DNA from: an uncultured Marinobacterium sp. | GTDB lineage: Bacteria > Pseudomonadota > Gammaproteobacteria > Pseudomonadales > Balneatricaceae | DNA length: 64,000 nucleotides | Direction of reading: 5' to 3' | NCBI GenBank assembly: GCA_947501565.1 | Contig: CANMWJ010000008.1 | Span: 120,185 to 184,184, forward strand | Shown here: positions 26,218 to 34,463 of the stretch, piece after piece | Numbering within the stretch: the first letter of the stretch is position 1 | How the letters are laid out: every line of letters starts with the position of its first letter | Notes under the pieces: generated by a model | The model's database searches: none | What the model saw: the letters and a program-made list of their open reading frames with translations, nothing else | What the model was told of the DNA's origin: nothing | Position numbers and translations under genes: made by a program

Positions 26218-26409
26218 ATGCCAATCGCACAAATCAACATGATGGAAGGGCGCACCGAGGCGCAGAAGGAAGTCCTGATCCGCAAGGTGACCGACGCCAT
26301 TATGGAATCGCTGGACGCACCCGAAGGTAACGTCCGCGTACTGATCAACGAAATTCCAAAAAAACATTTTGGGATTGGGGGCCAGACAGCTGAAAAGCTG
26401 GGCCGCTAA
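26218..26409 (+). CDS. xylH: 4-oxalocrotonate tautomerase, copy 2 (canonical residues)
   Basis: A 63-codon tautomerase with all four canonical residues: Pro1, Arg11 (GRTEAQK), Arg39 (NVRVLINEIP) and Phe50 (KHFGIGG). It converts 2-hydroxymuconate to 2-oxo-3-hexenedioate in the dehydrogenase branch of catechol meta cleavage. The start ATG at 26218 follows AGAGGAACCCGATT and gives the essential Met-Pro. The 62-bp spacer from copy 1 contains no other gene. It arose by tandem duplication with copy 1; being closer to the canonical TOL enzyme, this is the likely fully active one. Confidence 0.94.
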   Translation: MPIAQINMMEGRTEAQKEVLIRKVTDAIMESLDAPEGNVRVLINEIPKKHFGIGGQTAEKLGR

Positions 26410-26446
26410 GCAACCACAACACAACCGATAACAATAGGTGGTTAAT

Positions 26447-27376
26447 ATGAGTGATACCGCATTCGACCCACGTGATTTTCGCCGCGCTTTATCGCAGTTT
26501 CCAACCGGCGTAACCGTTATTACCACGCTGGACAAAGAGGGTGAACCTATTGGTGTCACCGCCAGCAGCTTTAACTCCGTTTCCATCGAGCCTGCACTGG
26601 TGCTTTGGAGCATCGACAAAGGCGCCTACAGCCTGGATGCGTTCGAGAAAGGTGAGTATTTTGCCGTGAACGTGCTGGGCCGCGATCAGGTGGATACCTC
26701 CAACCGTTTCGCCAGCCGTGGTGAAGACAAGTTTAAAGACGTGCCTTATAGCGCAGGCTTGGGCGGTAGCCCGGTGCTGGATAACTACGCGGCGCAGTTC
26801 GAGTGTAAAACCTGGGCCGTATATGAAGGTGGCGACCACCTGATCCTGGTGGGCGAGGTGAAAGCGTACCGTTACAACGATGCCAGCCTGCCGCTGGTGT
26901 TTGCCCGCGGCAGCTACGCGGTGTCCAGCCAGCATCCGGTAGCGGCTAAACCGGGAGATGCTGAAACCGGTGAGTTCGTTGGTGATTACCTGCTCTACCT
27001 GCTGCGTGAAACCTACAACCGTTTCAGCGCCGAGCTGTATCCGAAACTGCAGGCCGAAGGTGGCGTTAATCCGGAAGAGTGGCGCGTGCTGGCGATGCTG
27101 AGCGACGGACCTAAAGACGTTGCCACGCTCGCACCGCAGGTTATGCAGCCGGAAGTGGCGCTGCGTCAGACCGCAGGTTGGATGCAGGATCGTGGCCTGT
27201 TGGAAAGAGTCGACAGCGACAGCCTGCAGCTGACCGAAGCGGGTGCCGCACTTGCCGATAAGCTGCTTAATATCGCCAAATGCCACGAAGCCGACGCGCT
27301 CAGTGCATTGGGTGAAGGGCAGGCACGACAACTCAAGGACAACCTGAAGTCAATTTTGGCAACACAGTGTTCGTGA
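26447..27376 (+). CDS. iacG: Flavin reductase with C-terminal MarR-like domain, IacG-like
   Basis: A 309-aa two-domain protein. Residues about 5-165 are a flavin reductase of the DIM6/NTAB family (FRRALSQFPTGVTVITTLD, GVTASSFNSVSIEPALVLWSID, FAVNVLGRDQ). Residues about 180-305 look like a MarR-type winged helix (YLLRETYNRFSAELYPKL, WRVLAMLSDGPKDVATLAPQ, AGAALADKLL). This architecture matches the reductase C1 of Acinetobacter 4-hydroxyphenylacetate hydroxylase, whose MarR-like domain is an effector-sensing autoinhibitory module. It would supply reduced flavin to IacA, perhaps gated by IAA. Start at 26447 (ATG) rather than the in-frame GTG at 26438. Last gene of the run; a MITE-like element follows 27 bp downstream. 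Confidence 0.88.
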   Translation: MSDTAFDPRDFRRALSQFPTGVTVITTLDKEGEPIGVTASSFNSVSIEPALVLWSIDKGAYSLDAFEKGEYFAVNVLGRDQVDTSNRFASRGEDKFKDVPYSAGLGGSPVLDNYAAQFECKTWAVYEGGDHLILVGEVKAYRYNDASLPLVFARGSYAVSSQHPVAAKPGDAETGEFVGDYLLYLLRETYNRFSAELYPKLQAEGGVNPEEWRVLAMLSDGPKDVATLAPQVMQPEVALRQTAGWMQDRGLLERVDSDSLQLTEAGAALADKLLNIAKCHEADALSALGEGQARQLKDNLKSILATQCS

Positions 27377-27403
27377 ATCCTGAACGCGAAAGGGGGCTAA
27401 GAT

Positions 27404-27543
27404 GGGGCCGTGTAAAAACGTCGTGAGCGCAGGCTAGAGAAGGCAAAAAGTCACGAAAAAGCGCAGCTTACTGTTGTAAGTGAGCATTTTAAGTGACTTT
27501 TTAACGCCCTATAGCCAAGTCGCAACAGTTTCTACACGGCCCC
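27404..27543. mobile_element. 140-bp MITE-like inverted-repeat element
   Basis: Terminal inverted repeats GGGGCCGTGTAAAAAC (27404-27419) and GTTTCTACACGGCCCC (27528-27543) match at 15 of 16 positions. Inside, AAAAAGTCAC (27446-27455) is mirrored by GTGACTTTTT (27493-27502). There is no coding capacity. This is the structure of a miniature inverted-repeat transposable element, inserted between iacG and the exporter gene; transcripts would fold into a long hairpin that could end or attenuate the operon. No clear target duplication is visible. Confidence 0.75.
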
Positions 27544-27581
27544 GAGATACTGCCCCCAACTTTATGACACAGAGAAAGCCG

Positions 27582-28811
27582 ATGTCCGATCCCTACACCC
27601 CGCGCGCCGGATTCGGCGAATTTGTCGCCCTGATGGCGCTGATCATGTGCCTGGTGGCGCTCTCCATCGATGCGATGTTACCCGCGCTGGACCAGATGCG
27701 CGACGCCCTGGGTGTGGTCGAGGCCAACGATATCCAGCTGGTGATCTCGGTGGTGTTTCTGGGGGTAGCGATGGGGCAGCTGATCTACGGCCTGCTGGCC
27801 GATGCCTGGGGATGTAAACGTACCGTCTATCTGGGATTCAGTCTGTTTATCGCCGGGACCTTGTGTTCGCTACTGGCTCAGGATCTGACCACCATGTTGA
27901 TCGGGCGCTTTCTGCAGGGACTGGGCGCGGCCGGGCCACGTATTGTCACCGTGGCGATCGTACGCGACCAATACAAAGGCAAAGAGATGGCGCGGGTGAT
28001 GTCGCTAATCATGACGATCTTTATCCTCTGTCCGGTGGTGGCGCCGTTACTGGGGCAGGGGGTGCTGCTGGTTGCCGGATGGCGCGAGATTTTCGGCATG
28101 CTGCTGGTACTGGCGTTGATCTCTGTTGCTTGGTTTGGCCTGCGTCAGCATGAAACCCTGCCGCCGGAGAAACGCATCCCGATCGCCTTGCCGCGTATCC
28201 GTGAAAACCTGCGCGAGATCGGCGGCCAGCGTGCGGCGCTTTTCTATATGGTGGCGCTGGGTTTTGTATTCGGGGCGTTTATCGGTTTTCTCAGCTCGAT
28301 ACAGCAGGTGCTGCAGGGCGTCTACGGCCTGGGAGCGATCTTCCCGGTTTACTTTGCGGTGCTGGCGATCAGTATCGGTAGCGCCTCCTTCAGCAACGCC
28401 AAACTGGTGATGCGCTTCGGTATGCGCACACTGGCGCTGTTTGCTACCAGCGCGATCACTGTGCTGTCTACGTTAGCGTTACCGCTGTTTATCGGCCAGG
28501 AGGGCGTACCGCCGCTGTGGTTGTGGATGGCCTATCTGCTGCTCACCTTGTTCTGCGTCGGTTTGCTGTTCGGCAACCTTAATGCTATGGCGATGGAACC
28601 GTTTGGGCATATCGCCGGTATCGCCTCCTCAATGGTGGGCGCGGTCTCCACCTTTATCGCTGTGGCACTGGGTACGCTGGTGGCGCAGGAGTTTAACGGC
28701 ACCGTGCTGCCGGTGGTGATCGGTTTTGCATCGCTGGGTGGCATCGCACTGATCTGTGTCTGGCAAGCCTGTCGTCGTTGTCCGAAGACGGCGACCGTTA
28801 CGAGTGAATAA
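27582..28811 (+). CDS. MFS drug resistance transporter, Bcr/CflA type
   Basis: A 409-aa major facilitator with about 12 hydrophobic helices. MALIMCLVALSIDAMLPALDQM in helix 1, GQLIYGLLADAWGCKRTVYLG (loop 2-3 motif A-like) and FLQGLGAAGPRIVTVAIVRD (helix 4-5) identify the Bcr/CflA subfamily of proton-driven multidrug exporters. Beside the iac genes it might export toxic indole or catechol intermediates, but this is only positional. The frame is open further upstream into the MITE; ATG at 27582 with AGAGAAAG is preferred (ATG 27564 also possible). The globin gene begins 2 bp after its stop. Confidence 0.85.
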   Translation: MSDPYTPRAGFGEFVALMALIMCLVALSIDAMLPALDQMRDALGVVEANDIQLVISVVFLGVAMGQLIYGLLADAWGCKRTVYLGFSLFIAGTLCSLLAQDLTTMLIGRFLQGLGAAGPRIVTVAIVRDQYKGKEMARVMSLIMTIFILCPVVAPLLGQGVLLVAGWREIFGMLLVLALISVAWFGLRQHETLPPEKRIPIALPRIRENLREIGGQRAALFYMVALGFVFGAFIGFLSSIQQVLQGVYGLGAIFPVYFAVLAISIGSASFSNAKLVMRFGMRTLALFATSAITVLSTLALPLFIGQEGVPPLWLWMAYLLLTLFCVGLLFGNLNAMAMEPFGHIAGIASSMVGAVSTFIAVALGTLVAQEFNGTVLPVVIGFASLGGIALICVWQACRRCPKTATVTSE

Positions 28812-28813
28812 CT

Positions 28814-29191
28814 ATGCAAACTCCCTATGAACTGCTGGGCGGTGAGTCCGGCGTACGCCAGCTGGCGGAAGAACTCTATCAGGTGATGCATGCTGCACCG
28901 GAAGCAGCGACCATCCGCAATATGCACCAGAAGGACCTCAGCGAAGTGGCGGATAAACTCTTTAAGTTTCTCAGCGGCTGGTTGGGTGGCCCGCAGCTCT
29001 ATCTGGAGCAATACGGCACCATCTGCCTCTCCAAACCCCACGCAGGTTACGCCATTGGGGCAAAAGAGCGTGATCAGTGGCTAGCATGTATGGACAGAGC
29101 GCTGGATAACGTTGGTGCATCTGACGAACTCAAAGAGATGTTGAAGGAGCCGATGTTTAACCTTGCCGATGTGATGACCAACCGCGACTGA
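28814..29191 (+). CDS. Group II truncated haemoglobin
   Basis: A 125-aa haem protein of the trHbII (YjbI/GlbO) type. It opens with PYELLGGESGVRQLAEELYQVM, has FKFLSGWLGGPQLYLEQYG, and the proximal histidine region PHAGYAIGAKERDQWLACMDRAL. The distal pocket Trp in this last segment and the Gly-Gly motif support group II. Such globins bind oxygen or NO. Being coupled to the exporter (2-bp spacing) and next to oxygenase genes, it might buffer oxygen for the dioxygenases, but this is inference. Confidence 0.85.
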   Translation: MQTPYELLGGESGVRQLAEELYQVMHAAPEAATIRNMHQKDLSEVADKLFKFLSGWLGGPQLYLEQYGTICLSKPHAGYAIGAKERDQWLACMDRALDNVGASDELKEMLKEPMFNLADVMTNRD

Positions 29192-29298
29192 TCTTGTCGT
29201 GTATAACGGAGCCTTCCCTGAGACATAAAATCAGGCTCATCAAATCAGGAACATCAGATACCGGAGCCGGGCGTGCTCTCTGATGTTCCTCTCATATC

Positions 29299-29319
29299 TG
29301 AAAAATACGTGATTTTTCA
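29299..29319. promoter_or_regulatory. Candidate operator sharing AAAAATACGTGA with the iac promoter region
   Basis: Arms TGAAAAAT (29299-29306) and ATTTTTCA (29312-29319) flank ACGTG. The 12-bp word AAAAATACGTGA (29301-29312) is identical to 8591-8602 upstream of iacH, and it ends 134 bp before the start of the orphan TRAP gene, against 135 bp for iacH. This suggests one regulator, presumably IacR, controls both. Confidence 0.5.
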
Positions 29320-29445
29320 TCTTTTTTCTTGCCGATCTGCTTGGCGAAATTGAACGGGTTGATATAGTTAAGAGATAACGTTTGGGCATGTGATTGCCCG
29401 GTCATCGTTTATACCTCAAATAAGAATAACTACAGGTAAAATAGC

Positions 29446-30474
29446 ATGAGCTCTGGAATAGTAGGAAAGGCCCTCCTTGGAGGCGCGCTGGCGCTGGCAA
29501 TATCAGCCTCAGCGTCTGCCGAAACCATTTTACGCGTGGCCAGCTGGGTGCCACCCTCGCACCCGCAGAACAGCGTGGTCTGGCCCACCTGGTCCAAATG
29601 GGTGGAGCAGGCCACAGAAGGACGGGTGAAGGTCAAAGTCGAATATGGCCTCGGCCATCCGAAAACCATGTTTGAGCTGGTGGAAGACGGCGTGGTGGAT
29701 GCCAGCTGGAGCTACCACGGTTATGTGCCGGGCCGCTTCAAGCTGACCTCCATCGTTGAGCAGCCATTACTGGGCGTGGGAGCCGAAGCGGCATCAGTGG
29801 CTCACTGGCGGGTACACCAGAAATACCTGAAGGGTGCGCAGGAGCATGATGGACTGGTACTGGCCGCGCTCTTCACCCATGGCCCCGGCCAAATTCATAT
29901 GGCCAAGCCGATCAACTCGCTGGCCGATCTCAAAGGTAAAAAGATTCGTATCGGTGGTGGTGTGCAAGGAGAGCTGGGCAAACGTATGGGCGTGACCAGC
30001 GTTGGCGCACCGGCCACCAAAGTGTACGAGATGATGCAGCAGGGTGTGATTGACGGTGTGTTTATCCCTATGTCGGAACAGAAAACCCTGCGCCTGAATG
30101 AAGTGGCGAAACACGTCACCGCTTTGCCCGGCGGTATGTATCTGGGCAGCTTCAGCATGTTCCTCAACCCCGACTTCCTCGATTCCTTGAGCGATAAAGA
30201 CCGCGCGGCGATCCTCAGTGTCTCTGGTGAAAAACTCTCCGCCATGGCGGGACGCGCCTGGGCGAAGGGGGATACCGAGGGGTATCAGTCTGCGCGGGAC
30301 AATGGCGTCTCAATTAGCGAAGTGACAAATGACGCTCCGATTGCCAAGGAGTTCGCACGGATCGCAGCGGATATGGATGAGGCGTGGATCGAATCTGTAA
30401 GTGATCGTGGTGTTGATGCGCGGGCTGCGCTGGATGAGCTAAGGGAGATCGCACGGGAGTATACGCCGGAGTAA
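29446..30474 (+). CDS. dctP: Orphan TRAP solute-binding protein (DctP type)
   Basis: A 342-aa periplasmic binding protein with a signal peptide (residues 1-25, cleavage after SASA). It is clearly paralogous to the iac-linked DctP at 15845: shared segments include ASWVPPSHPQNSVVWPTW, GLGHPK, YHGYVPGRFKLTS, HWRVHQKYLKGAQEHD and ALFTHGPGQIHM. No dctQ or dctM genes follow; it is bounded downstream by REPs and a terminator. It probably feeds the DctQM pair at 16881-18740, widening the substrate range (inference). An iac-like operator lies upstream. The ribosome-binding site is weak (ACAGGTAAAATAGC). Confidence 0.88.
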   Translation: MSSGIVGKALLGGALALAISASASAETILRVASWVPPSHPQNSVVWPTWSKWVEQATEGRVKVKVEYGLGHPKTMFELVEDGVVDASWSYHGYVPGRFKLTSIVEQPLLGVGAEAASVAHWRVHQKYLKGAQEHDGLVLAALFTHGPGQIHMAKPINSLADLKGKKIRIGGGVQGELGKRMGVTSVGAPATKVYEMMQQGVIDGVFIPMSEQKTLRLNEVAKHVTALPGGMYLGSFSMFLNPDFLDSLSDKDRAAILSVSGEKLSAMAGRAWAKGDTEGYQSARDNGVSISEVTNDAPIAKEFARIAADMDEAWIESVSDRGVDARAALDELREIAREYTPE

Positions 30475-30493
30475 TCGGGGCTACGTTGAATCT

Positions 30494-30584
30494 GTTGGGC
30501 ATCGCTGCGCGATGGCCAGCCTGCACTAGATGCTCCGGTGGTTATTGGACGGGTAGGTTGGCGACGAGCGAAGCGACTCCCAAC
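30494..30584. repeat. REP-like repeats, types B and A
   Basis: Type B unit (GTTGGGCATCGCTGCG start, 30494-30524, slightly degenerate end GCCAGCCTGC) followed by type A unit (GTAGGTTGGCGACGAGCG start, CGACTCCCAAC end, 30553-30584). The same units recur at many intergenic sites in this window and flank the RAYT gene. Confidence 0.75.
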
Positions 30585-30603
30585 ATTTCCCCAGCCCAGA
30601 AAT

Positions 30604-30634
30604 AAAAAAGCCTTGGTTTTCACCAAGGCTTTTT
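30604..30634. terminator. Bidirectional intrinsic terminator
   Basis: AAAAAAGCCTTGG pairs with CCAAGGCTTTTT around TTTTCA. A- and T-runs on both sides let it stop transcription from the orphan dctP (plus) and from the convergent acyl-CoA synthetase gene (minus), whose stop is 29 bp away. Confidence 0.85.
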
Positions 30635-30662
30635 CGTTTTGAAGAGATGGCTACTTCAAATC

Positions 30663-32309
30663 TTACAGCGCAGCTACTTCCTCTTCCGCGCGCTGGCGCA
30701 GCAGGAAGCGCTGCAGCTTGCCGCTTGGAGTTTTCGGCAGTACGTCAACAAACTCGATCTCACGTGGGAAGGAGTGCGTGGACAGGCGCTTACGTACGAA
30801 CTGCTGCAGTTCTTCGGTCAGCTCATCACCGGCAGTGAATTCCGGCTTGATCACAACGTACGCTTTTACGATGCTGCCGCGTTTCTCGTCTGGCTTACCA
30901 ACTACCGCGCTCTCAATAACCGCGTCGTGCTCCAGCAGGGTGCTTTCCACGTCTGCAGGGCCGATACGGTAACCAGCGGATGCGATGATGTCGTCGTCAC
31001 GACCGGTGTAGGAGTGGGAGCCGTCACCGTTGGAGATTACGATATCGCCGGTCAGGTAGTACTTACCTTTGAACGGGTTTTTCTCGCCCCAGGTGTAACC
31101 CTGGAAGAAGAACTGTGGAGACGCGTCAACGTCGATCGCCAGCTCGCCAGTTTCGCCCGGACCTACTTCGTTCAGGTCAGAGTCCAGTGCTACCAGACGG
31201 TAACCCGGCAGTGGGAAGCCCATGCACGCGGTGCGCTCTTCATGCTCCAGTGCGTGGAAGTTCGCCGCGGTCATACCGGTTTCGGTCTGGCCGTACTGGT
31301 CTTTAACCGGGCAGTCGAAGATGCGCTTAACCCAGGTGATAACTTCTGGGTTCAGCGGCTCACCAGCACTGCTGGCAACACGCAGGTTGATGTCGTAATC
31401 AGCGCGCATATCTTCGTTAGCCATCAACAGACGGTAAGCGGTTGGTGCCGCCGCCAGGTTGGTGATCTTGTAGTCCTGCATGAACTGGAAGGTGTCGTCT
31501 GCAGTGAAGCCGTGCTCATTGAAGTGGGTAGTACAACCCAGCAGCAGCGGGCCAACTACTGCGTAGTAAAGGCCGTATGCCCAGCCTGGATCGGCAACGT
31601 TCCAGTAGGTGTCATTTTCTTCCAGACCGATCGCGTAGGTCATGTAGGTCCAGAAGGAGATCAGACCTTTCGCAGGAACGGTAACACCTTTGGATTTGCC
31701 GGTAGTACCGGAGGTGAACATCTGCAGGAACGGATCGTTACGCTTGATCAGGACAGGTTCGAAAGTCTCCGGCTGACCATCCTGAGCCGCGCTGAACAGG
31801 GCGTCGGCAGCATCAGCGTAGGTGCCTTCTGCATCCTGTACCAGCAGGGTTTTTGGCAGGCCTTTAACGTCGTTCAGTTTTGGCCACTGCTCGGAGTTGG
31901 TCACGATCAGTTTGGTTTTCGCCTGGTTAAGACGGTATTCGATCGCGCCGGAACCAAATGCGGTGAACAGAGGCTGATAAACAGCACCGGCACGCAGGGT
32001 ACCCAGTACGGTGATCATCAGTTCAGGAGTACGTGGCAGCAGGCAGGCAACGCGGTCGCCTTTGCTGACACCAACGGACTGCAGGTAGTTGGCAAACTGT
32101 GCAGAGCGGGTTTGCAGCTCTTTAAAGCTCATTTCGCCGTCGGTGCCGTCGATTCGCTTGTAACGCAGTGCGATTTTGTCGGTCTCTGCGTAACGGTCGC
32201 AGATCTCTACGCAAACGTTAATGCCATCTTCCAAGCTGCCAACAAACTGGTCCTCAATCATCGAAGGGGAGAAATCTTTGATCAGATCCTCATAGTTCAC
32301 TTTTTGCAT
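30663..32309 (-). CDS. AMP-dependent acyl-CoA synthetase
   Basis: A 548-aa acyl-adenylate-forming CoA ligase. The P-loop TSGTTGKSKGVTVPAKG, the GQTETGM motif, YLTGDIVISNGDGSHSYTGRDDDII with the hinge, and the C-terminal catalytic lysine in LPKTPSGKLQRF are all present. Sequence around the acceptor pocket resembles acetyl/medium-chain acyl-CoA synthetases, but the exact acid is not readable. It is on the same strand as, and downstream of, an HSD10-like dehydrogenase and an acyl-CoA dehydrogenase, so it probably activates the acid that they oxidise. A 147-bp gap to the upstream gene leaves room for its own promoter. Confidence 0.88.
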   Translation of the reverse strand: MQKVNYEDLIKDFSPSMIEDQFVGSLEDGINVCVEICDRYAETDKIALRYKRIDGTDGEMSFKELQTRSAQFANYLQSVGVSKGDRVACLLPRTPELMITVLGTLRAGAVYQPLFTAFGSGAIEYRLNQAKTKLIVTNSEQWPKLNDVKGLPKTLLVQDAEGTYADAADALFSAAQDGQPETFEPVLIKRNDPFLQMFTSGTTGKSKGVTVPAKGLISFWTYMTYAIGLEENDTYWNVADPGWAYGLYYAVVGPLLLGCTTHFNEHGFTADDTFQFMQDYKITNLAAAPTAYRLLMANEDMRADYDINLRVASSAGEPLNPEVITWVKRIFDCPVKDQYGQTETGMTAANFHALEHEERTACMGFPLPGYRLVALDSDLNEVGPGETGELAIDVDASPQFFFQGYTWGEKNPFKGKYYLTGDIVISNGDGSHSYTGRDDDIIASAGYRIGPADVESTLLEHDAVIESAVVGKPDEKRGSIVKAYVVIKPEFTAGDELTEELQQFVRKRLSTHSFPREIEFVDVLPKTPSGKLQRFLLRQRAEEEVAAL

Positions 32310-32456
32310 CGTTGTGTCCCGTATTGAGCTTATTATTTCTTTTATATGGCGAGGTATCGAACCGAACCGGGAAAAACTATCCTCGCTGTTCCTTCCCGGT
32401 CGGTGGGGAGACGCTTAAAACGACGAACAAGCCGCTCGGGCTTGTTCGTAGGTTTC

Positions 32457-33224
32457 TTAGCGTGGCTCCATGCGCAGTGCGCCGTCGAGACGGATCACTT
32501 CGCCGTTGAGGTAGCTGTTTTCGACGATGTGCGCTGCCAGAGCTGCAAACTCTTCAGGCTCACCGAAACGTTTCGGGTTCTGAACCATCTCGATCAGCGG
32601 CTCACGTACTTCGTCAGACATGCCTTTCATCATCGGGGTGTCGAAGATGCCCGGAGCGATGGTCATTACGCGGATGCCCAGTTTTGCCAGGTCACGTGCG
32701 ATCGGCAGGGTCATGCCGACAACGCCCGCTTTACTTGCTGCGTAAGCGGACTGGCCCATCTGGCCGTCGAATGCTGCGATAGAGGAGGTGTTGATGATTA
32801 CGCCGCGCTGGCCGTCTTCGCCTGGCTCGTTCTTAGCCATCTGCTCAGCTGCCAGACGCAGTACGTTGAAGGTACCGATCAGGTTGATGTTGATGACCTG
32901 AGCGAATTTCTCCAGCGCCAGTGCGCCGTTGCGGCCAACAGTTTTGCCGCCTGGAGCGATACCTGCGCAGTTGATGCAGACATCGATCTGGCCGAATGCT
33001 TCCATTGCCGCGTCGATACCCGCCTGAACAGATTCAGCGCTGGTTACGTCAACTTTGACGAAGATCGCCTGACCGTTCAGCTCGTCAACCAGTGCCTGAC
33101 CCGCTTCTTCGTTCAGGTCGAATGCTGCGATTTTGGCACCCTGTTTAGCCATCTGCTGACAGGTAACCAGGCCCAGACCTGAAGCACCACCGGTAACGAT
33201 TACAACTTTGTTATTGATATCCAT
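32457..33224 (-). CDS. HSD10-like short-chain 3-hydroxyacyl-CoA dehydrogenase
   Basis: A 255-aa SDR very like human HSD10/3-hydroxyacyl-CoA dehydrogenase type 2: [11 protein letters not shown] cofactor loop, [23 protein letters not shown], the segment [18 protein letters not shown] with the catalytic serine, [20 protein letters not shown] with Tyr-x3-Lys, [13 protein letters not shown] and a C-terminal [14 protein letters not shown]. The family oxidises short and branched 3-hydroxyacyl-CoAs, including 2-methyl-3-hydroxybutyryl-CoA from isoleucine, using NAD+. It is placed between acyl-CoA dehydrogenase and synthetase genes. The Asp at the end of beta 2 (AAFDLN) indicates NAD preference. Confidence 0.88.
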   Translation of the reverse strand: MDINNKVVIVTGGASGLGLVTCQQMAKQGAKIAAFDLNEEAGQALVDELNGQAIFVKVDVTSAESVQAGIDAAMEAFGQIDVCINCAGIAPGGKTVGRNGALALEKFAQVININLIGTFNVLRLAAEQMAKNEPGEDGQRGVIINTSSIAAFDGQMGQSAYAASKAGVVGMTLPIARDLAKLGIRVMTIAPGIFDTPMMKGMSDEVREPLIEMVQNPKRFGEPEEFAALAAHIVENSYLNGEVIRLDGALRMEPR

Positions 33225-33305
33225 TGTTTGTCCTCTTAATTCGTTGCGGCTGATCAGGGTAGGGGTGTTGTTGCTACCCTGATGCCAAATTCTGATAGTG
33301 CTTTC

Positions 33306-34463
33306 TTAAGCGATCTCGCGCAGCAGTTCGCGGGCGATGATCACGCGCTGGATCTCGCTGGTACCCTCGTAGATGGAGGTGATACGTACATCACGGGTGT
33401 AACGCTCCAGCGGGAACTCCTTGATATAACCATAACCGCCCATCATCTGCAGTGCGGTGTAGCAGGCGTTGTTCGCTTTTTCGGATGCAAACAGCTTCGC
33501 CATGGACGCCTCTTTGGAGAACGGCAGACCTTTGGCTTTCTTGTCGGCTGCATTCATCAGCAGCAGACGGGCAGCTTCCAGATCAGTGAAACCGTCAGCC
33601 AGCATCCACTGCAGGCCCTGGAAGTTAGACAGTGGCTTACCGAACTGCTGACGTTCGGTGATGTAGGTGCGTGCGTATTCCATCGCTGCCAGACCCACAC
33701 CCAGTGCCAGGGAACCGATACCGATACGGCCACCGGCCAGTTCGCTTACTGCAACCTTAAAGCCCTGGTTCAGCTCACCCATCAGAGCGTCTTTAGGGAT
33801 GCGGCAGTTTTCGAACAGTACTTCGTTGGTCGCGGAAGCGTGCTGACCCATCTTCTTCTCCGCTTTGGAGACGGTCAGGCCCGGCGTGCCGTTCTCAACC
33901 AGGAAGCAGGAGATGCCTTTGCCGCGAGGTGCGCTCTTATCGGTCACCGCCCATACAACGAAGACGCCAGCAAACTCTGCGCTGGTGATGAACTGTTTGG
34001 CACCGTTCAGTACCCACTCATCGCCGTCCAGCTCTGCAGTGGTTTTCATGTTGGATGGATCAGAACCCGCAGTGGTTTCGGTCAGGCAGAAACCGCCAGC
34101 CGGGTATTCACCGCTGCACAGTTTCGGCAGGTATTTCTCTTTCTGTGCATCAGAGGCAACTACCTGAATTACTTCAGCTACCATGTTGGTTACAGACATA
34201 GTCACAGCGGTAGAAGCGCAAGCTTTTGCCACTTCAGTAATCGCCAGGCTGAAGGCAACGGTTCCGGCTTCGGCACCGCCGTACTGATCGGATACGTTCA
34301 GGCCCATAAAGCCCAGCTCAGCCAACTGTTTCAGATTGGACAGGAACAGCTCGCGGTCGCCTTCCTGGTCCAGCTTTTCCGCAACGGGTGCCAGCTCAGT
34401 CTGAGCAAACTTGCGGGCCATGTCCTGAATCATCGCCTGATCTTCGGTTAACGTCAGATCCAT
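33306..34463 (-). CDS. Acyl-CoA dehydrogenase (short/branched-chain type)
   Basis: A 385-aa FAD acyl-CoA dehydrogenase of full family length. The FAD-binding signature is in GGFCLTETTAGSDPSNMKTTA and FITSAEFAGVFVVWA; C-terminal ALQMMGGYGYIKEFPLERYTRDVRITSIYEGTSEIQ carries the catalytic glutamate in YEGTSE. The position of this glutamate fits short- and medium-chain enzymes rather than isovaleryl- or long-chain enzymes. First gene of the minus-strand unit, divergent from an AraC regulator across 256 bp. Together with the HSD10-like gene it suggests 2-methylbutyryl- or butyryl-CoA oxidation (inference). Confidence 0.92.
   Translation of the reverse strand: MDLTLTEDQAMIQDMARKFAQTELAPVAEKLDQEGDRELFLSNLKQLAELGFMGLNVSDQYGGAEAGTVAFSLAITEVAKACASTAVTMSVTNMVAEVIQVVASDAQKEKYLPKLCSGEYPAGGFCLTETTAGSDPSNMKTTAELDGDEWVLNGAKQFITSAEFAGVFVVWAVTDKSAPRGKGISCFLVENGTPGLTVSKAEKKMGQHASATNEVLFENCRIPKDALMGELNQGFKVAVSELAGGRIGIGSLALGVGLAAMEYARTYITERQQFGKPLSNFQGLQWMLADGFTDLEAARLLLMNAADKKAKGLPFSKEASMAKLFASEKANNACYTALQMMGGYGYIKEFPLERYTRDVRITSIYEGTSEIQRVIIARELLREIA

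Noticed and set aside
27480..27581. Longer exporter start inside the MITE-like element
   Set aside because: The added residues come from the element's repeat and lie before a proper ribosome-binding site and the first membrane helix at ATG 27582.
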